A stretch of 64,000 bases of DNA from Streptomyces gossypii (lineage in GTDB: Bacteria; Actinomycetota; Actinomycetes; Streptomycetales; Streptomycetaceae), in the NCBI RefSeq assembly GCF_025165795.1, contig NZ_JAJAGO010000016.1, positions 108,659 to 172,658 on the forward strand, in the 5' to 3' direction. Shown piece by piece: positions 50,286-57,458 of this stretch. The notes beneath the pieces are model-generated. The model ran no database searches. It was not told the origin of the DNA and saw only the letters and a list, made by a program, of their open reading frames with translations. How positions within the stretch are numbered: position 1 is the stretch's first letter; the number at the start of each line of letters is the position of its first letter. The position numbers were made by a program, and so were the translations under genes.

Positions 50286-50837
50286 GTGTCGAATACCACA
50301 CACTCCTGGGCCTGGATCTCCCGCGACTCCCCGATCGGGCCGCTGCTGCTGGCGGCGACCGAGGCGGGCCTCCTGCGGGTCGTCTTCCACGCCGACGCGG
50401 AGACACGCACACGCGCGGTGGCCCAACTGCGGACGAGGTTCGGGGCCGGTGGCGCCGGGGAGTCCCCGGAGGCGTCCGCCTGGGTGGAGGAGGCGGCGCG
50501 CCAGCTGGACAGCTACTTCGAGGGGGCGCTGAAGGCTTTCACCGTCCCCCTGGACTGGTCGCTGACCGGCGGCTTTCATGAGCGGGTGCTGCGCGAGCTG
50601 GCCACGGGGGTGCGGTTCGGAGCGACGGTCGGCTATCAGGATCTCGCCGACCGGGTCGGCGAGCCGGGTGCGGCGCGCGCCGTGGGCGTCGCCATGGGCG
50701 CGAATCCGCTGCCGGTCGTGGTGCCCTGCCACCGGGTGGTGGAGAGCGGCGGCGGGATAGGCGGGTTCGGGGGCGGCCTGGAGACCAAGCGCGCCCTTCT
50801 CACCCTGGAAGGCCTGCTCCCGGAGCCACTCTTCTAG
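50286..50837 (+). CDS. ogt: methylated-DNA-[protein]-cysteine S-methyltransferase
   Basis: A 183-residue suicide repair protein that takes O6-alkyl groups from guanine. The active-site PCHRVV has acceptor Cys148. The helix-turn-helix region ERVLRELATGVRFGATVGYQDLADRVGEPGAARAVGVAMGANPLP is typical. There is no AdaA-like zinc domain, so the short Ogt type is assigned. GTG start. It is another DNA repair gene near uvrB. Confidence 0.9.
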   Translation: MSNTTHSWAWISRDSPIGPLLLAATEAGLLRVVFHADAETRTRAVAQLRTRFGAGGAGESPEASAWVEEAARQLDSYFEGALKAFTVPLDWSLTGGFHERVLRELATGVRFGATVGYQDLADRVGEPGAARAVGVAMGANPLPVVVPCHRVVESGGGIGGFGGGLETKRALLTLEGLLPEPLF

Positions 50838-50851
50838 GGGGCTCTAGGGCT

Positions 50852-50872
50852 GCGGGCCCGGTCCGGGCCCGC
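50852..50872. terminator. bidirectional terminator between ogt and the M23 peptidase gene
   Basis: Perfect 9-bp stem GCGGGCCCG / CGGGCCCGC with a GTC loop between convergent genes. Confidence 0.7.
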
Positions 50873-50903
50873 GCGTCCGGGAGCAGTCCCGCCGTGTGCG
50901 GGA

Positions 50904-51620
50904 TCAGAGATTCACGCCCTGCTTGTGCAGGAAGGGCACGGGGTCGATGCCCGAGCCGTAGACGGGCGTGGTGCGGATCTCGAAGTGCAGGTGCGGGCCC
51001 GAGGTGTTGCCGGTGTTGCCGGACAGCGCGATCTTGCTGCCGGTGTTCACGTGCTGGCCGACCCCTACGTTGATCTTCGACAGGTGGGCGTACTGGCTGT
51101 ACTTGCCGTTCTCGTGCTTGATCACGATGCGGTTGCCGTACGATCCGCCGTCACCGGTGGTGACTACGGTGCCCTTGTGCGCGGCCTTGACCGGGGTGCC
51201 GGTCGGGACACCGAAGTCCTGGCCGGAGTGCTTGTGCGACCAGCGGTCGCCACTGTTACCGAAGTCCGCGGTCAGTGTGTAGGGCTTGTCGATCGGAGAT
51301 TGCCAGGAGGCCGCCTTCTTCTTGGCGGCGGCAGCCTTCTCGACCGCGGCCTTCTTCACCGCGACCTTGTGAGCCGCGATGGCCTCGTACTGCGCGTCGG
51401 ACTGCTTCTTCGTCGCGCCGGCAAGCTCGGTGGCCGTACCACCGGCGAACGCGTCCTGCTGGGCGCCGGACCGTGCGTCGGGCTGGGCGTCGGGCTGGGC
51501 CGCTGCGGCCACACCCGCACCGGCACCCATTGCCAGCGAGGCGCTGAGTCCGGTGGCGATCACGGCCGCCCGGGTACGGGAGCGCTTCGTGGCCACGGCG
51601 AGAGCGATGTTCTTCGGCAT
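50904..51620 (-). CDS. secreted M23-family (LytM-type) peptidase
   Basis: A 238-residue exported wall hydrolase. A signal peptide (AVIATGLSASLAMGAGAGVAAAA) is followed by a Lys/Ala-rich helical region (residues about 85-108) and the M23 domain: HKHSGQDFGVPTGTPVKAAHKGTVV (zinc His and Asp) and GPHLHFEIR. It should cut peptidoglycan cross-bridges. The ATG at 51620 has GGAGGT 9 bp upstream. An upstream in-frame ATG (51692) is not preceded by a site. Confidence 0.9.
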   Translation of the reverse strand: MPKNIALAVATKRSRTRAAVIATGLSASLAMGAGAGVAAAAQPDAQPDARSGAQQDAFAGGTATELAGATKKQSDAQYEAIAAHKVAVKKAAVEKAAAAKKKAASWQSPIDKPYTLTADFGNSGDRWSHKHSGQDFGVPTGTPVKAAHKGTVVTTGDGGSYGNRIVIKHENGKYSQYAHLSKINVGVGQHVNTGSKIALSGNTGNTSGPHLHFEIRTTPVYGSGIDPVPFLHKQGVNL

Positions 51621-51910
51621 GCGGGTACTACCTCCGGAATTTGTGGAATTACCTGGCTTTGCGCCCGGTCTCCACATTGGTAACCCGTTCATCCGTTCTC
51701 GACCAAAATCGCCGGATACTAAGCAGCCACGTACTGGAAGACAGGGAATCGCCTCTCTTTTCCGGCACGAAGACCGCCCCGTATACCGCTTCCCGCCCGG
51801 TGATCTCCCGCGTACCGCCCCGGCACCGCCCGCCCCGAACTGCGCGTTCGCCGGGAGGGAGCCCTTGGGGCAGGAAAGACCGAAGCGCCTCGGCAGGCCG
51901 GGGAAGAAGT

Positions 51911-51930
51911 CCGGGACTTTGGTCCCGCGG
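51911..51930. promoter_or_regulatory. DosR/DevR-like box
   Basis: CCGGGACTTTGGTCCCGCGG contains the CGGGAC-TTTG-GTCCCG palindrome and closely resembles the DosR consensus TTSGGGACTWWAGTCCCSAA. Streptomycetes have DevR/OsdR homologues. It lies about 290 bp before the M23 gene and 220 bp before the divergent MFS gene. Confidence 0.45.
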
Positions 51931-52016
51931 CCTTGCTATTCCGCTTCGTAGCCCGAAATTCGCTGTGCCTCACCTCACCAGCGGACGGCTGTGTCCTGGT
52001 TATCAGCGGCCTTTTG

Positions 52017-52085
52017 TGTGACCTGGCGCACGCCTTTTCTGTGATGTGGCGCACTTCTTTCTTGTGACGTGGCCCACTTCTTTCG
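52017..52085 (+). repeat. three tandem 23-bp repeats upstream of the MFS gene
   Basis: Units begin at 52017, 52040 and 52063. Each reads TGTGA, two variable bases, TGGC[G/C]CAC, then a pyrimidine-rich tail (TTCTTTC in the last two). The exact 23-bp period, about two helical turns, would place bound proteins on one face of the DNA. They end 65 bp before the transporter start. Confidence 0.75.
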
Positions 52086-52149
52086 GCAATCGCCCCGCGT
52101 CTCGTCACGGGCCCCGCTCAGACGTGGCCGGGCTGGCAGACTGCGCGTC

Positions 52150-53493
52150 GTGACCGACATTCCCAAATCAGCCGACGCTCCTGACGTGGCTCTCCCCACG
52201 GCCCCCGGGGCGACGGCTCACGACCCCGCCGGGCTGGCCGCGCTGCGCCGCCGTACGCACGCCGTGCTGATCGTCAGCCAGATCCTCGGCGGTCTGGGGG
52301 TGGCGATCGGCATCGCGCTGGCCGCCGTGCTGGCCGAGGAGGTCAGCGGTTCCGAGGGGCTCGCCGGCCTCGCGTCCACCGCCTCGGTCGTCGGCACCGC
52401 CATGCTCTCCCTCCCTCTCGCCACCCTGATGGCCGCGAGAGGGCGCCGCCCCGGACTCACCCTGGCCTATCTCATCGCGGCCGTCGGCGGGGCGATCGTC
52501 GTCCTCGGCGCCGTCCTCGACAACTTCCCGCTGCTGCTGGCCGGGATGGCGGCCTTCGGCGCCGGTTCCTCCGCCAATCTCCAGGCGCGCTTCGCCGCCG
52601 CCGACCTCGCCGAGCCGGAACGGCGCGCCCGGGCGATCTCCACCGTCGTCTGGGCCACCACCATCGGCGCCGTACTCGGGCCCAACATCGCGGCCCCGGC
52701 CGGCCGCAGCGTCTCCGCGCTCGGCATCGGCATCCCGGCCACCGCGGGCCCCTATCTGTGGGGTTCGGTCATCTTCCTCATCGCGGGGGCCCTGGTGCAT
52801 CTGCTGCTGCGTCCGGACCCGCTGCTGACCGCCCGCGCTCTCGCCGCCGCCGAGTCGGCGGCAGCTGGTGAGCGGCCTGCGGAGGACGCCCGCTCTCTGC
52901 GCGCCGGCGTGGCCGCGGTGCGGGCTTCCTCGCACGCCAGGCTCGCCCTCGTCACCATCGCCGGTACGCACACGGTGATGGTCTCGATCATGGTCATGAC
53001 CCCGGTCGCGCTGAGCCACCACGGTGCGGGCATCGACCTGATCGGCCTGGTGATAAGCGGCCACATCGCCGGGATGTACGCCCTCTCACCGGTGATGGGC
53101 TGGCTCGCCGACCGGGTCGGGCGACTCAGCGTGATCCTGCTGTCCGTAGCGCTGCTGGCCTGCGCCGCCGCGCTCGCGGGCTCGGCCGGGGCGGACCACG
53201 CACAGTCCGCCGCCGCGCTGCTCGTGCTCGGCCTGGGCTGGTCCGCGGGCCTGGTAGCCGGTTCCGCGCTGCTCACCGACTCGGTGCCGGCGCCCGCCCG
53301 CGCCGCCGTCCAGGGGCTTTCCGACCTGACGATGAACTCGGCGGCGGGGGTGGGCGGCGCGCTGTCCGGGCTGGTCGTCGCGCAGGCGGGCTACGGGTGG
53401 CTCACCGCGCTGGCCGCGGTGCTGCTCCTGCCCGTCGCCGGACTGACCCTGCTCGGCACCCTGCGCCGGGCGGCCCACGATCAGCGCGGGTGA
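52150..53493 (+). CDS. MFS transporter
   Basis: A 447-residue membrane protein with about 12 hydrophobic spans. The loop 2-3 motif MAARGRRPGL and the mirrored MGWLADRVGRLSV in the second half are typical of major facilitators (drug/proton antiporter-like). The cargo is unknown. The GTG at 52150 has no SD, but CAGACT lies 7 bp upstream, fitting a leaderless message. The tandem 23-bp repeats and a DosR-like box upstream suggest tight regulation. Confidence 0.82.
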   Translation: MTDIPKSADAPDVALPTAPGATAHDPAGLAALRRRTHAVLIVSQILGGLGVAIGIALAAVLAEEVSGSEGLAGLASTASVVGTAMLSLPLATLMAARGRRPGLTLAYLIAAVGGAIVVLGAVLDNFPLLLAGMAAFGAGSSANLQARFAAADLAEPERRARAISTVVWATTIGAVLGPNIAAPAGRSVSALGIGIPATAGPYLWGSVIFLIAGALVHLLLRPDPLLTARALAAAESAAAGERPAEDARSLRAGVAAVRASSHARLALVTIAGTHTVMVSIMVMTPVALSHHGAGIDLIGLVISGHIAGMYALSPVMGWLADRVGRLSVILLSVALLACAAALAGSAGADHAQSAAALLVLGLGWSAGLVAGSALLTDSVPAPARAAVQGLSDLTMNSAAGVGGALSGLVVAQAGYGWLTALAAVLLLPVAGLTLLGTLRRAAHDQRG

Positions 53494-53524
53494 CGTCAAG
53501 AGGTGACGTCAAGGGGTGACGTCA
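53491..53524. repeat. triple TGACGTCA palindrome, 13-bp period, joining two convergent stop codons
   Basis: TGACGTCA occurs at 53491-53498, 53504-53511 and 53517-53524. The first copy supplies the TGA stop of the MFS gene, and the third supplies, on the other strand, the TGA stop of the PIG-L gene. Confidence 0.85.
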
Positions 53525-54289
53525 GCGCGGGTAGACCCGAAAAGGCACGCCCCGGTGGCCGCCGAACCGGTCGGCGACCTGATCCCATCCCTGAGTGAGG
53601 AGCCCTCGCGCGTACGCCTCCGGCTCCTCGTCGCTGAGCGCCGTGATGTAGGCACGATGCTCGGCAAGTGAGGCGACGGCACGCTCCACGGACTCCGCAC
53701 CGATCCGCACCGCGTGCGTCGGCTCCGGCGATCCCACCACCGCCACCCAGCGCACCCCGCCCCAGGGCTTCGCTCCCTCCGCCGCCAACTGCTCTGAGAA
53801 GATCCACTGGTTGCCCGCGTCTCCCGCCGCGTCCAGCGTGGCGCGCCCGACGACCCGATGGTCCGGAGTGTTCCACCAGACTCCATCGAAGGTGTCATGG
53901 TGGTTCAGGGTGACAAGCAGTTCGGGCCGCCACCTGCGGATCGCGGCCGCGATGTCGCGGCGCAGGGCCAGACTCTCCTCGATGACGCCGTCCTGGTAGT
54001 CCAGGAACGTCAACTCCTGCACGCCGACGGCGGCCGCGCTGGCGCGCTGCTCCGCCTCCCGCACCCGCGCCGCCTCCTCGGGCGCCATCCCCGCGATGCC
54101 CGCCTCGCCCCGGGTCACCAGCAGATAGGCGACCTCGCGCCCGGCCGCGCGCCACTCGGCGACGGCAGCGGCGGCACCGTACTCCAGATCGTCCGGGTGT
54201 GCGACGACCGCGAGAGCCCGCTGCCAGTCCTCCGGCATGGGTTCGAGCTGCCTGGTCCGCTCGGCGGACACGGCGTCCTGCTGGCTCAT
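53522..54289 (-). CDS. PIG-L family deacetylase (LmbE-like)
   Basis: A 255-residue zinc deacetylase. AHPDDLEYGAAAAVAEW carries the HPDD zinc motif. NHHDTFDGVWWNTPDHRVVG supplies the third ligand. Relatives include MshB and Mca of mycothiol metabolism and other N-acetylglucosaminyl deacetylases; which one this is cannot be told. GGAGGAGGA precedes the ATG. It is convergent with the MFS gene. Confidence 0.85.
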   Translation of the reverse strand: MSQQDAVSAERTRQLEPMPEDWQRALAVVAHPDDLEYGAAAAVAEWRAAGREVAYLLVTRGEAGIAGMAPEEAARVREAEQRASAAAVGVQELTFLDYQDGVIEESLALRRDIAAAIRRWRPELLVTLNHHDTFDGVWWNTPDHRVVGRATLDAAGDAGNQWIFSEQLAAEGAKPWGGVRWVAVVGSPEPTHAVRIGAESVERAVASLAEHRAYITALSDEEPEAYARGLLTQGWDQVADRFGGHRGVPFRVYPR

Positions 54290-54598
54290 GGTCCTCCTCC
54301 TGCCACTGTCCTTCACTGCGTTGATACGGGTGATACGGGTGGTGCGGGCGGTGCCAGGAGCGTGGCGGGTGTGGCGTCACCCGGACGGTGGCACCTCGCC
54401 CCACCCGTAAGGGCTCCGCCGCCTTTCCGTACCCGGCGGCGTCCGACAGGGGTTTCCCGCCCGGCGCATCCCATCGGCCCGCACCGAGGACCGAGCCGCT
54501 CCTCCGCTCGGCCCTGCGTGCAAGCTATCGCCCCGCCCGCCTGCCGAGACCACCATGGACGCATCGGACATGTTCCCGGCACCCGAGGAGACCCCACC
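54290..54598. other. 309-bp divergent intergenic region with 9-bp repeats
   Basis: There is no gene here. TGATACGGG occurs twice in tandem (54322-54330, 54331-54339), followed by two degenerate copies to 54357. The region should hold the promoters of the divergent PIG-L and methyltransferase genes, but no convincing -35/-10 pair was seen. Confidence 0.4.
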
Positions 54599-55462
54599 GT
54601 GTTCGCCGCGAAGACCTTCACGACGCACTCCACGACGCAGTCGCAGGACCAGCCCCAGTCCCAGCCCGTGACGCGCTCGCACAACCGTTCGTCCCTCACC
54701 CATCGGCTGCGCTACGCCGCCCGCAACCCGCGACGGATCGTCCCGTTCCTGCGGCGTACGGCCCGAGACTGGCGGCTGCGGCAGCAGACGGGCGGCGACC
54801 ACATCGCCTACTACCGCGCCGTCATGAAGTCGGACACCGCCCGCAATCCGCGCGGTGCCGTGGGCACGCCCACCCAGGAACGCTGGAACGCCCTGGGGAA
54901 GATGCAGTTCGACTATCTGATCTCGCACGGACTGTCGCCCGCGGATCACGTACTCGACATCGGCTGCGGCAACCTGCGCGCCGGGCACCATCTCATCCGC
55001 TTTCTCGAACCCGGCAACTACCACGGCCTCGACATCTCCCCGGACATCCTGCTGGCGGCCCAGCGCACCCTGACCGAGCAGGGGCTGCAGGCCCGGCTGC
55101 CGTATCTGACGCTGGTGAACGACCTGCGGCTCGCCCACCTGCCGGCCGGTCACTTCCAGGTCGTGCACGCGCACAGCGTCTTCTCGCACTCCCCGCTCGA
55201 GGTCATCGAGGAGTGCTTCGGCCATGTCGGCCGGGTGCTGGCTCCCGGAGGCTACTTCGACTTCACCTACAACCGTACGGGCGGTCCCGAACACCAAGTC
55301 CTGCGTGAGGACTTCTACTACCGCCCGGGCACGCTGCTCGCCCTGGCCGCGGCGCACGGACTGGAGGCCCATGTCATGGACGACTGGGAGGAACTGCCGC
55401 ACCAGCAGTCCAAGATCCGCGTCCGGGCTGCCGACACCCAGACGGTCGCATCCGGCACCTGA
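54599..55462 (+). CDS. class I SAM-dependent methyltransferase
   Basis: A 287-residue enzyme. An N-terminal basic region (about 75 residues, RHRLRYAARNPRR-like) precedes the Rossmann core: motif I VLDIGCGNLRAG, YHGLDIS, then FQVVHAHSVFSHSPLEVIEECFGHVGRVLAPGGYF. The substrate is unknown; the motifs fit small-molecule or sugar methylation. The GTG at 54599 follows GAGGAG by 11 bp. An ATG at 54553 is out of frame. Confidence 0.8.
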   Translation: MFAAKTFTTHSTTQSQDQPQSQPVTRSHNRSSLTHRLRYAARNPRRIVPFLRRTARDWRLRQQTGGDHIAYYRAVMKSDTARNPRGAVGTPTQERWNALGKMQFDYLISHGLSPADHVLDIGCGNLRAGHHLIRFLEPGNYHGLDISPDILLAAQRTLTEQGLQARLPYLTLVNDLRLAHLPAGHFQVVHAHSVFSHSPLEVIEECFGHVGRVLAPGGYFDFTYNRTGGPEHQVLREDFYYRPGTLLALAAAHGLEAHVMDDWEELPHQQSKIRVRAADTQTVASGT

Positions 55463-55992
55463 TCCCGCGCTCCCGTGATCCGGGCCGTCCTCCGCCATCG
55501 CCGTGGCCGCATGCCAGTGCCGCGTCAGACGCGGCTGGAGGTATCGAGGGGAGCGAGGTGCTGGACTGGGCCGACGCCTACAACGCGGCCAACTGCGCGC
55601 GGGCCCTGCGCAAGGAGGCTTGGCGTGAAAGCCGTTCTGCGAGAGGTTGTGAGACCGAAGGCCGAGGGTAAACCGGACCAACTCCCCGCCTCCGCCACGT
55701 CTGCACACAGCCGTTCGTGCGGCCTGCTTGAGCCTGCTGGCATCGCTGCTCGCGGCCTGATCAACGGACCACGCGTGGCAACGACCGCTCGAATTCACCG
55801 TTGGGCTGGGGCCCTTTCCTGTGCTCATGGCGCACGATGGGCGGCCATGAGCCGACCCGCCGGATGGGTGAAGCTTCGCGACGCGTCCCGGACCTCGGCG
55901 AGCCTTCCCGGAATTGTCGCTATTCCGCATCAGTGTCCTCTCTGTCGGAGGCACACAAGGGGTCTCCGTGGATTACGAAGGCAGGGAGAATA
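55463..55992. other. 530-bp region without a supported gene
   Basis: No open frame here has both a ribosome binding site and protein-like composition. A plus-strand stretch (about 55560-55670) reads VLDWADAYNAANCARALRKE and looks coding-like, but it has no clear start and matches no family I know. It may be a decayed gene. The end of the region holds the leader of the small secreted protein gene. Confidence 0.4.
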
Positions 55993-56271
55993 ATGCGTAA
56001 GCTTCAGAAGCTTGCTGTTGTTGCGGCCATGGTCGGCAGTGTCGGCATCGTCGGCGCCGGCACCGCCGTCGCGGGTGGCGGCCACGGGGGCGGCAAGGTC
56101 GCCATCAGCCAGTCCACCGAGTGCAAGTCGCACGACCTCAACGTCAGCGTCCTGAGCAACATCGGTGTTCTGAACGGCCTGGCCGGCAACCTCCTCAACG
56201 GCGAGGGCAACCCGGGTCAGACGGCCATGCAGCAGGGCTCGACGATGGGCTGCAACAACACTGCTGGCTGA
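55993..56271 (+). CDS. small secreted protein
   Basis: A 92-residue protein. The signal peptide MRKLQKLAVVAAMVGSVGIV... is cleaved after about residue 27 (AVA-G). The mature part is about 65 residues, Gly- and Asn-rich, with two Cys (TECKSHDL and MGCNN) that could form a disulfide. NVSVLSNIGVLNGLAGNLLNGEG has an alternating hydrophobic pattern suited to beta assembly. It recalls small surface proteins of aerial hyphae but lacks the chaplin domain. GGGAGAA precedes the ATG. Confidence 0.75.
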   Translation: MRKLQKLAVVAAMVGSVGIVGAGTAVAGGGHGGGKVAISQSTECKSHDLNVSVLSNIGVLNGLAGNLLNGEGNPGQTAMQQGSTMGCNNTAG

Positions 56272-56408
56272 TCCCCAGACGGCAGCGAACGGGCGCCGAC
56301 GGAACAGGCTCGGGGCGCCACCGTCGGGGCCCGTTCCCCTCCTGCCTGCCTGACTCTCTCCGCATCTCCCCTGCGTCCCGCGCCCCGGCCTCACGGCGAT
56401 CGGGCGCC

Positions 56409-56444
56409 GGTAGTGCCGGTAGTGCCGGTAGTGCCGGTAGTGCC
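56409..56444. repeat. four tandem copies of the 9-bp GGTAGTGCC
   Basis: Exact 9-bp units at 56409, 56418, 56427 and 56436, next to the sortase remnant. The length is a multiple of three and would read Gly-Ser-Ala in one frame. It is a slippage-prone microsatellite. Confidence 0.85.
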
Positions 56445-56462
56445 GGGGGCGGCGAGTTCGGC

Positions 56463-56598
56463 TTACACGATCAGGTTCTCCAGGTAGTGCCCTTCCGTAC
56501 GGTCGTACGTGCCGCCGCAGGTGATCAGGCGCAGGGCCGCGCGGCCTCGGGTGTCGCCGTCGGCGCGGTCGATGAGGACCGCGTCGCTCTCCGTCCCC
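56463..56598 (-). pseudogene. C-terminal fragment of a class F sortase
   Basis: The minus strand reads DAVLIDRADGDTRGRAALRL, then ITCGGTYDRTEGHYLENLIV-stop. LRLITCGG...DRTEGHY is the catalytic-cysteine region of streptomycete class F sortases (Cys codon at 56517-56519). The first two thirds, with the catalytic His, are absent, and the uridine kinase-like gene occupies that position, so this is a remnant. Confidence 0.6.
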
Positions 56599-56622
56599 CT
56601 GCTTTCCTGACCCGCGCCGCGC

Positions 56623-57261
56623 TCAGCCCGGCGGCCCGCTCCAGGCGGGGTGGCGGGGGTCGTCGGTGCGGATGACGATGCCGGCGGTCTCTGTCGGCCG
56701 CACCTCCTCCTCGTAACGTGCGAAGGCGGGCAGGGTCCAGCGTGCCCCCTCCTCCACGCGCCGGGCCAACGCCCCAGCGGTGAGGCTCAGGTGGACGCTC
56801 AGGTCGAACGGGAATCCGTGTCCGAGCAGCAGCGGCCCGTGCAGCAGCAGCACCCCGCCGTCCGGCAGCCCGACGGGGCCGCTGCGGGTGGCACGGTCGG
56901 TCTCCGCGTCCCACAGGTCGGGCAGCACCCGCCCGCTGCCGCCGGGCTCCAGCGGCCGGAACACCTCGCGCCACAGCGCTCCGGTGTCGTACCAGCTGTC
57001 GTAGTAGGCGTCCGGGTCCCGCTTGCCGTACTCGAAGCGCAGGGAGGCGGGCCGCAGAAAGCCCGCCGTGGCGACGGGAAGTGCGGGACGGCCGGCCGCG
57101 CGCAGTGCCTCGGCGATGTCCTCCGCCGCTCGCTCCGGGCGGGTAGCGGGGGCGCCGTCGACGGCCACCCGCAGCCGTCCGCTGTCGTGGGGCCGCAGGT
57201 CCATGAGGTGCCGGGCCAGTTGTCCGGTGAGCCGCTCCCACGTGATCGCTTCCAGTCGCAC
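56623..57261 (-). CDS. uridine kinase-like protein with degenerate P-loop
   Basis: A 212-residue protein that follows the uridine/nucleoside kinase pattern: RLRVAVDGAPATRPERAAEDIAEALR at the P-loop position, FLRPASLRFEYGKRDPDAYYDSWYD, and GGVLLLHGPLLLGH. The expected GxxxxGK[ST] is replaced by GAPATRPE, so normal ATP binding is doubtful. The family may have another activity. The GTG start gives a 212-residue product; the longer frame to 57390 has no site. It is divergent from the flavohemoglobin-like gene. Confidence 0.65.
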   Translation of the reverse strand: MRLEAITWERLTGQLARHLMDLRPHDSGRLRVAVDGAPATRPERAAEDIAEALRAAGRPALPVATAGFLRPASLRFEYGKRDPDAYYDSWYDTGALWREVFRPLEPGGSGRVLPDLWDAETDRATRSGPVGLPDGGVLLLHGPLLLGHGFPFDLSVHLSLTAGALARRVEEGARWTLPAFARYEEEVRPTETAGIVIRTDDPRHPAWSGPPG

Positions 57262-57458
57262 TCCCCCATCATGCAGGGTGTGCGCCCGCGCGCATTCGCA
57301 CACACAGGGGTTGCGCAACCTGCTGCGCGATGCACCCCGGTCGGGGTACGGTGCCTCTCCCCCGTCCGCGGAACGTCCGTTTTCGGACATGCGCGTGGGC
57401 GGGCAACAGGGGGAGCACGGGCCGCGCGCTGCGCGCTCGGTGGAACACGGGGGAACGT

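Noticed and set aside
51621..51910. c-di-AMP (ydaO) riboswitch before the M23 peptidase
   Set aside because: Such leaders precede several streptomycete wall hydrolases, but I could not find the conserved aptamer segments here.
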